Shown here: positions 61,691 through 64,000 of the stretch, one piece after another | Layout of the letters: each line of letters opens with the position of its first letter | Position numbering within the stretch: the stretch's first letter is position 1 | Assembly (NCBI GenBank): GCA_002494725.1 | Contig: DACG01000011.1 | Coordinates: 1 to 64,000 of the forward strand | Length of the DNA stretch: 64,000 nt | Direction of reading: 5' to 3' | Source: Geoglobus sp. UBA235 | Lineage (GTDB): Archaea; Halobacteriota; Archaeoglobi; Archaeoglobales; Archaeoglobaceae | Notes under the pieces: generated by a model | Told to the model about the DNA's origin: nothing | Databases searched by the model: none | The model's input: the letters and a program-made list of their open reading frames with translations, nothing else | Translations under genes and position numbers: made by a program

Positions 61691-61942
61691 ATGAAGTTCA
61701 TAGTCTGCCCTTCGTGCGGGGAAGAGATAGTCATAAAGGATCTCTATGAAGGCGTTGAGGTGCAGTGTGAGCTCTGCGGTTCTGTGCTCCTCTATGAGGA
61801 GGGGAGGTTTATCCTCCTTGACACAAACGAGGAATTCAATCCGGAAGATCTGGAGAAAGATTTCTCAGAGGGTGAGGAGGAACTCGAGGACGAGTTTGAT
61901 GACATTGACTATGACGAATACGATGACTTCTATGGAGAATAG
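61691..61942 (+). CDS. Zinc-ribbon protein with acidic tail (LysW-like?)
   Basis: An 83-residue protein: FIVCPSCGEEIVI and VQCELCGSVLLYEEG form a zinc ribbon; the last 35 residues are almost all Asp and Glu, ending DDFYGE. LysW, the carrier protein of archaeal lysine/arginine synthesis, has the same ribbon and an acidic tail ending in EDWGE with a C-terminal glutamate. This one is longer and its tail differs, so the role is open. Confidence 0.6.
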   Translation: MKFIVCPSCGEEIVIKDLYEGVEVQCELCGSVLLYEEGRFILLDTNEEFNPEDLEKDFSEGEEELEDEFDDIDYDEYDDFYGE

Positions 61943-61947
61943 AAATG

Positions 61948-61958
61948 CTTAAATTTTT
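61948..61958 (+). promoter_or_regulatory. TATA box before the 61977 gene
   Basis: CTTAAATTTTT is centred about 24 bases before the ATG at 61977. It suggests a leaderless start and a transcript separate from the zinc-ribbon gene. Confidence 0.4.
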
Positions 61959-61976
61959 GAGAACTCTCTGCTTCAC

Positions 61977-62744
61977 ATGAAAATTTTGACGATAACTGGA
62001 ACTAAAAGAAAGGGTAACAGTCTCTTGAGTGCGAGATACATTGCAAAAAAGCTTGAAGCTGAACTGGACATTCTGAACATGGCAGATCTCAGCATTGAAC
62101 CCTGCAAGGCATGCTACGCATGTCTTTTTGGTCAGAAATGCATGATTGAGGATGATGTTGAGATGGTTTTTGAGAGGATTGAAGATGCTGATGCTGTGCT
62201 TTTAATAGCCCCGGTTTACTGGCTGGATCTAACAGGGAAGATAAAGATGTTTCTTGACAGAATGTTCATGGCTCTGCCGTATTTGAGAGATTTCAGAAGT
62301 AAAAAGGGAGCGGTTGTCTATCTTTATGGATTTGAGGATCTGAGAGGGTGGGCATCCAACACATACAACATATTCCTGAGGGTTCTCGGAATTGAGCCAT
62401 TGGCTGTTGTTGGGATAAATGCTGCCCTGCCCGGAGAGGTTCTGAAAAAGGGAAATGTTGAAAAGCTTGACCTGATTGCAGAGGTGATTGAAAAGGGGAA
62501 GAGAGTGAGATTTGACTATCAGTGCCCTGTATGCCTCTCCGAGATTTTCAGGCAGGAGAATGGTGTGCTGAGATGTCCCATCTGCAGATCGAGGCTTGAC
62601 ATCGATCTCAACGTGGTTGAGGAGGGTGCTGTTATGAGGAACGAGTGGATGGACGAACACTATGAATGGCTGAGGGGTATGAAAAGGCTTTACATTGAAC
62701 AGAGAGATGAGCTGGCAAAGCTAAGGGATGTTTATGGGGTTTGA
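61977..62744 (+). CDS. Iron-sulfur flavoprotein with zinc-ribbon insert
   Basis: A 255-residue protein. The N-terminus has a flavodoxin-like FMN-reductase fold (ITGTKRKGNSLLSARYI) with a cysteine group CKACYACLFGQKC (about 43-55), the 4Fe-4S site of archaeal iron-sulfur flavoproteins. The FMN loop lies in LLIAPVYWLDLTGKIK. Near residue 185 a CPVC/CPIC pair forms a zinc ribbon. It may detoxify oxygen or reduce small redox partners. It overlaps the next gene by 17 bases. Confidence 0.85.
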   Translation: MKILTITGTKRKGNSLLSARYIAKKLEAELDILNMADLSIEPCKACYACLFGQKCMIEDDVEMVFERIEDADAVLLIAPVYWLDLTGKIKMFLDRMFMALPYLRDFRSKKGAVVYLYGFEDLRGWASNTYNIFLRVLGIEPLAVVGINAALPGEVLKKGNVEKLDLIAEVIEKGKRVRFDYQCPVCLSEIFRQENGVLRCPICRSRLDIDLNVVEEGAVMRNEWMDEHYEWLRGMKRLYIEQRDELAKLRDVYGV

Positions 62745-63447
62745 GGATGATATAAGAGCAATATTCGATGAGGAATTTGTTAAAAGGGCGGTAAAGCTGA
62801 AGATAACCGGAAACATATTCAATCCGGTGTTCTACATCCTATTCACGAGGCTTGTTGAAATATCGAGCCTGATAAACGATATAGTTCTGCCAACAAGATT
62901 TGAGATAGAGGAGATGTTCAGAACCAGGAAGGAGTTTCTCCAGCTTGATATGAGGACAATCAATGAAACCCTCAGGCAGGCATGGATCTCTGAGATAAGG
63001 AGGGGGGAGGAGTACAGATTCAGTAAGGGCATTGAGGATCTCATGTACATAGTCTACAGAATGAGGGATATTCAGAAAAGAATAGACGATACAATACTCT
63101 CTCACATAAAGAAGTGGGACAAGGAGGAGATTCTTGAGCTTTACTTCATCCTTGGCAAGGTACTCCTTGAGATTGAGGAGGAGATTGTTGATGTGGCATC
63201 GAAAAGGGCAAGGGTTGAATGGCTCAGGTGGATCGTGGAAGAGCTGAACATAGACCCGGAAATTGTTGAGAAAGTTTTTTCAGTTATTTCTAAATCCAGC
63301 AATCCGCCTGCAATGATAAGGCTGGCTGAGATTGAAGAGTACGGCGAAATTGAAGAGCTGCATGAACTCCTTGAAGAACTTGATGAAAATGAGAGAAGAA
63401 TTATTCTTAGCGGCATGAAGGTTGTTTTCAGGAAAGATCTTAAATAA
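62728..63447 (+). CDS. Helical protein of unknown function
   Basis: A 239-residue protein, rich in Glu, Lys and Ile, predicted to be almost fully helical with likely coiled coils. No domain is recognised. It begins within the last codons of the flavoprotein gene (overlap of 17 bases), so the two are translated together. ATG 62728 and ATG 62734 are both possible; AAGGG at 62723-62727 suits 62734. Confidence 0.65.
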   Translation: MFMGFEDDIRAIFDEEFVKRAVKLKITGNIFNPVFYILFTRLVEISSLINDIVLPTRFEIEEMFRTRKEFLQLDMRTINETLRQAWISEIRRGEEYRFSKGIEDLMYIVYRMRDIQKRIDDTILSHIKKWDKEEILELYFILGKVLLEIEEEIVDVASKRARVEWLRWIVEELNIDPEIVEKVFSVISKSSNPPAMIRLAEIEEYGEIEELHELLEELDENERRIILSGMKVVFRKDLK

Positions 63448-63769
63448 CGTTTGGCACATCTATTAACTGTTTTTTAAGTTGATGAATAACTCCGTAATCT
63501 GGTTTTTTTGTAGGCTCCGTTCAATGTTAAACTCCCATAACAGATTGTACAAGTAAGATTTTCTGCTTTTTTCTCACCCTTCTGCCAGTTCCTGTTGATT
63601 CCCCCGACTATCCTTTTCTGTTGGTTCGTCATGAAAAATTCAGAGATCTGAAACTTCTTTTTCACCTCTTTCAGCTTATCTGAGCAACTTCGGCCAGTTA
63701 TTTCTGATCTTCATCACACCTCTCTGCTTTGAAAAATTGATAAAATCGGGCCAGTTGTTAGATTTTAAA
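63448..63769. other. Intergenic region without a supported gene
   Basis: I see no convincing gene here. A 63-codon minus-strand frame (63474-63665) has a CTICYGSL pair of cysteines, but no ribosome binding site, family or partner. Confidence 0.4.
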
Positions 63770-64000
63770 TCAAAAAACCCTGAACGTCTCTCTTGAAACA
63801 GAGCAGAGGGGGCAGACTTCAGGAGCTTCGCCAACAAATATGTACCCGCATGTTGGACAGACGTATATCTTCTGATCAAATGCCTTATCCCTTCCGCTCT
63901 CAACAAGAACTCTAAGCTGCCTGTATATCTCTGCATGCTCCTTTTCCGCTTCCATGGCCCATCTGAAAGAGGTTGCTGCCTTCTTTTTCTTTTCAGCTAT
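63770..64000 (-). CDS. rbr: Rubrerythrin, 3' part (5' end beyond the window)
   Basis: The last 76 residues of a rubrerythrin, read from the right edge. The edge holds the end of the diiron domain (ATSFRWAMEAEKEHAEIYRQ, with the ExxH pair), followed by a rubredoxin-like tail with CPTCGYIF and CPLCSVS binding one iron. Rubrerythrins reduce hydrogen peroxide in anaerobes. An internal ATG at 63955 is not the start, since the frame stays open and conserved to 64000. Confidence 0.9.
   Translation of the reverse strand: MAEKKKKAATSFRWAMEAEKEHAEIYRQLRVLVESGRDKAFDQKIYVCPTCGYIFVGEAPEVCPLCSVSRETFRVF

Noticed and set aside
63474..63665. A 63-codon minus-strand frame with a CxxC-like pair
   Set aside because: There is no ribosome binding site or TATA box in a suitable place and no family likeness. 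It was left as unexplained intergenic sequence.

Overview
The window looks like a chromosomal piece of a hyperthermophilic euryarchaeon of the Archaeoglobales (Archaeoglobus, Geoglobus or Ferroglobus type). The evidence is an Alba protein very close to the Archaeoglobus form, a separate archaeal GMP-synthetase ATPase subunit, archaeal AglB, AqpM, HdrB/HdrC, a tungsten-type aldehyde:ferredoxin oxidoreductase, many TATA boxes 24-30 bp before leaderless starts, and GGTGAT-type ribosome binding sites. The genus is inference. I saw no rRNA, tRNA or CRISPR array.

Layout. 1-24.3 kb is mostly ordinary chromosome: a methyltransferase, Alba, an RNA-processing group (Clp1-like kinase, YjbQ, FtsJ methylase), HtpX, an HdrBC pair, isocitrate dehydrogenase, a triheme lipoprotein, a Trm112-like/pyrG/guaA/argD operon, an MBL hydrolase, an MFS transporter, and an SCP2/Fe-alcohol dehydrogenase/AOR operon. 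That operon lies beside an HTH_10 regulator divergent from a DUF2193-like gene, followed by DUF2180 and aqpM.

24.5-61.4 kb is a large cell-surface glycan locus bounded by a flippase and by AglB. It holds (a) a sulfate-activation cassette (RHH protein, ATP sulfurylase, DHH phosphoesterase, alkaline-phosphatase-superfamily enzyme, APS kinase, TauE/SafE permease); (b) hexosamine supply (GlmS and two sugar nucleotidyltransferases); (c) a WbpE/B/D/A-type diacetamido-uronate operon, whose WbpI-like 2-epimerase sits about 17 kb away; (d) a scarred stretch at 39.5-41.5 kb with fragments of the UDP-sugar dehydrogenase gene, a dead flippase, a broken DUF433/DUF5615 pair and an intact VapBC; (e) an asparagine synthetase, a sulfatase-fold protein and a deacetylase-like protein; (f) a decayed insertion sequence; (g) a strongly A+T-rich block of sugar-modifying genes; and (h) a DUF354/2-epimerase/glycosyltransferase/glucuronyl-C5-epimerase operon next to aglB.

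The most interesting reading is that this locus makes and exports an N-linked, uronic-acid-rich glycan that may be sulfated and C5-epimerised, by analogy with heparan- or alginate-type modification. The individual families are recognised from sequence. The combined pathway is inference, and no sulfotransferase was found in the window. 61.7-64 kb returns to ordinary genes: a zinc ribbon, an iron-sulfur flavoprotein, a hypothetical protein and the 3' end of rubrerythrin.
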